From contig JAUIKP010000017.1 in assembly GCA_030430725.1 (NCBI GenBank), positions 1 through 16,688 on the forward strand: a stretch of DNA of 16,688 nt, read 5' to 3'. Numbering within the stretch: position 1 is the first letter of the stretch; every line of letters starts with the position of its first letter. Below the pieces are notes generated by a model, which ran no database searches, was not told the DNA's origin, and worked only from the letters and a program-made list of their open reading frames with translations. Positions 15,134 to 16,688 of this stretch are shown here, one piece after another. The position numbers were made by a program, and so were the translations under genes. The DNA is from Nitrospiria bacterium. GTDB lineage: Bacteria > Nitrospirota > Nitrospiria > Nitrospirales > UBA8639.

Positions 15134-15850
15134 TTATGACCCTTCATGATGGCGTTCTCGATAGATCGGACACCTTCCCTTGGACTGAAGAAGTCCGGTA
15201 ACCTCCGCAACCATTTTTCGATTGCCACAGATATACACCGCCAAATTATCCACATGCAGAAACTCCTTGAGCTGGTGCGTCACACGTCCTCTTTTTCCCC
15301 TCCAATGATGCCCAGGTTGAGACAGAGTCAGGATAAAGGAAAAATTTTTATAGCAATCGGCCCACTTTTGCAACTCGTCCAAATAGTAGATATCCGACTC
15401 ACTTCGAAGCCCCCACAGCAGGGTCATAGGCTGAGAACACGATTGCTCAAAGAGACTGGACAGCATAGACCATAACGGCGCAATGCCGGTTCCCGTCCCA
15501 ACAAATAACAGATCTCGTTCAGGGTCCTCATGAAGGTGAAATGAACCGAAAGGACCGGAACATTCAAGTTCCTCACCAATCGAATGCTCTAACGCAAACG
15601 TCGCACCTTTTCCTTTTTCTCCGGCATTGAAGAGTAGTACGAGCTGATGAGAGGAACTGGGAAGTGAAGCCAGCGAATAGTATCTCAGGTATGAGAGGCC
15701 CGACGCTCCATCCGGGATGGTCACGGCAATTGATTGGCCTGGGAGAAACGCTAAAGTCTGAGAATCCACTAACTCCAGGATCAATTCCCGAACATCTTGA
15801 GTCAAATGCCGAACGCGAAGAACCTTGGCCCGGAATCGTCTGGGGGTCAT
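15134..15850 (-). CDS. FAD-dependent ferredoxin/NAD(P)H oxidoreductase family protein
   Basis: This 238-residue protein is a two-domain flavin reductase of the ferredoxin-NADP+ reductase superfamily. The FAD barrel shows RYYSLAS (56-62, the R-x-Y-S flavin motif) and GKGATFAL (80-87), where the threonine takes the phosphate-binding position. The nucleotide domain opens with VGTGTGIAP (117-125) and LLWGLRSESDIYYLDEL, and ends with YICGNRKMV. No 2Fe-2S domain is attached, so it must pass electrons to a separate partner. The order of motifs resembles the reductase parts of oxygenases and NQR-type enzymes. The physiological partner is not visible; hemW, 149 bases downstream, is only a neighbour. 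ATG 15850 is preferred, but an in-frame TTG at 15886 would add twelve residues. Neither has a good ribosome binding site. Confidence 0.85.
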   Translation of the reverse strand: MTPRRFRAKVLRVRHLTQDVRELILELVDSQTLAFLPGQSIAVTIPDGASGLSYLRYYSLASLPSSSHQLVLLFNAGEKGKGATFALEHSIGEELECSGPFGSFHLHEDPERDLLFVGTGTGIAPLWSMLSSLFEQSCSQPMTLLWGLRSESDIYYLDELQKWADCYKNFSFILTLSQPGHHWRGKRGRVTHQLKEFLHVDNLAVYICGNRKMVAEVTGLLQSKGRCPIYRERHHEGS

Positions 15851-16100
15851 GCCTAGGAATGTAGAGAATCTTGTTTGATCTGGCAAGAGCCAAGCATCGA
15901 AGTTTTCTTTTGTTCCGCCAAATGCCGATGAGGCCTTCGCCGATAAACCGTTATTTCAGATGGAAGGAGGGCAACTCCTATCAAGGCAGAGGAACCAACC
16001 CCGGGATGGCTCTGACCTTCGCTTTGACTCACTTGGGGAAATGGGGTCTGGAGCTGAAGAATGATGTGTCGGTTAATGAGATTCCTGCAAAGAAATGAGG

Positions 16101-16113
16101 GACCTCACAGGTC
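16101..16113 (-). terminator. Possible weak terminator of the oligopeptidase gene
   Basis: GACCT and AGGTC form a perfect five-pair inverted repeat around a three-base loop that overlaps the stop codon. On the minus strand it is followed by CCTCATTTCTTTG, only moderately T-rich. The remaining bases between it and the oxidoreductase gene (15851-16100) show no supported gene. Confidence 0.25.
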
Positions 16114-16688
16114 AACGGAACCGGCGAGATCCAATAAAAATGCATAGATCATCGCGGTTTCCTCATAACGTTTAAACCGGCCTGAGGCTCCGCTATGACC
16201 TGCATCCATATTAGTTCTGAGCAAAAGGCGGTGTTTATCGGTTTTCAGCGCACGCAGTTTCGCAACCCATTTTGTCGGCTCCCAAAATTGCACTTGTGAG
16301 TCGTGCAACCCTGAAGTCACCAATAGGTGAGGATACGATTGGGGCTGAAGATTATCGTAGGGGGAATAGGATAGCATATACTCATAGAACTGTTGTTGGT
16401 TGGGATCACCCCATTCATCATATTCTCCGGTCGTCAGTGGGATGTTGGGATCTAACATCGTGGTCACCACATCTACAAAAGGAACCTGGGCCACCACACC
16501 ATGAAACAAATCAGGCCGCATATTCATAATTGCCCCCATCAACAACCCACCAGCACTTCCCCCGAGAGCGAATAATTTCTGAGGCGCGGCGTACCCTTGC
16601 TGAATGAGAAATTCGGCACAGGCGATAAAATCCGTGAAGGTATTCTTCTTGTATAAGAGCTTACCATTTTCATACCATTGTCGGCCCA
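16105..16688 (-). CDS. ptrB: Oligopeptidase B (S9 prolyl oligopeptidase family), C-terminal part
   Basis: The window edge cuts this gene; only the last 194 codons are present. In frame, the part before residue MGAIMN reads through [10 protein letters not shown] to the nucleophile elbow [10 protein letters not shown], with the catalytic serine at about 16546-16566. The aspartate follows in [13 protein letters not shown] and the histidine in [11 protein letters not shown], completing the S9 triad in order. DEWGDP and YSPYDN between them are typical of oligopeptidase B, which cleaves short peptides after basic residues in cytoplasm or periplasm. A signal peptide cannot be judged because the N-terminus is outside the window. 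No frameshift is seen in the visible part. Confidence 0.93.
   Translation of the reverse strand, partial: GRQWYENGKLLYKKNTFTDFIACAEFLIQQGYAAPQKLFALGGSAGGLLMGAIMNMRPDLFHGVVAQVPFVDVVTTMLDPNIPLTTGEYDEWGDPNQQQFYEYMLSYSPYDNLQPQSYPHLLVTSGLHDSQVQFWEPTKWVAKLRALKTDKHRLLLRTNMDAGHSGASGRFKRYEETAMIYAFLLDLAGSVDL

Noticed and set aside
15871..16098. Plus-strand 75-codon frame in the gap between the oxidoreductase and oligopeptidase genes
   Set aside because: It starts with TTG, has no ribosome binding site, runs against both neighbours and resembles no family I know. It could be a remnant, but nothing supports it as a gene.

Overview
The window comes from a bacterial chromosome with fairly balanced base composition. 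Its gene content is mostly housekeeping metabolism. The order aroQ-efp-accB-accC-thiE, the style of the unknown exported proteins and the HemW variant suggest a Nitrospirota bacterium, perhaps a lower-GC Nitrospira. This is inference from memory of such genomes and was not checked by a search. No insertion sequence, prophage gene, CRISPR array, tRNA or rRNA was recognised.

Layout. At the left, three plus-strand genes follow a good promoter: a dienelactone-hydrolase-fold protein that has lost its catalytic residues (162-995), an exported protein of unknown function (1070-2233) and a complete short-form PutA for proline catabolism (2317-5307). An exported unknown protein on the minus strand (5200-6114) runs into putA tail to tail. 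A plus-strand pair follows: a FabG-like short-chain dehydrogenase (6404-7165) and bioD for biotin synthesis (7196-7942). Facing it and overlapping bioD by 20 bases is the minus-strand operon aroQ-efp-accB-accC-thiE (11572 down to 7923). It is driven by a near-consensus promoter at 11675-11703. It supplies dehydroquinase, elongation factor P, the biotin carrier and biotin carboxylase halves of acetyl-CoA carboxylase, and thiamine phosphate synthase. Biotin made with BioD is the cofactor attached to AccB, so the two facing units are linked functionally.

Further right on the minus strand are a two-nuclease fusion protein (Cas4-like PD-(D/E)xK plus DUF2779/DEDD exonuclease, 11722-13296), a 515-base gap without a gene, hemW (13812-14984), a flavin NAD(P)H oxidoreductase (15134-15850) and the C-terminal part of oligopeptidase B (16105 to the window edge).

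The most notable non-coding structure is the 13297-13811 gap. About 120 bases of it are only about 24% G+C. They are flanked by a perfect DnaA box (TTATCCACA), a one-mismatch box and several weaker ones, with short repeats two helical turns apart. It has the layout of a replication origin or another DnaA-binding locus. This is a hypothesis: no dnaA or dnaN is in view, and gene orientation does not switch there. No clear new multi-gene system was found. The origin-like gap and the degenerate hydrolase are the best leads.
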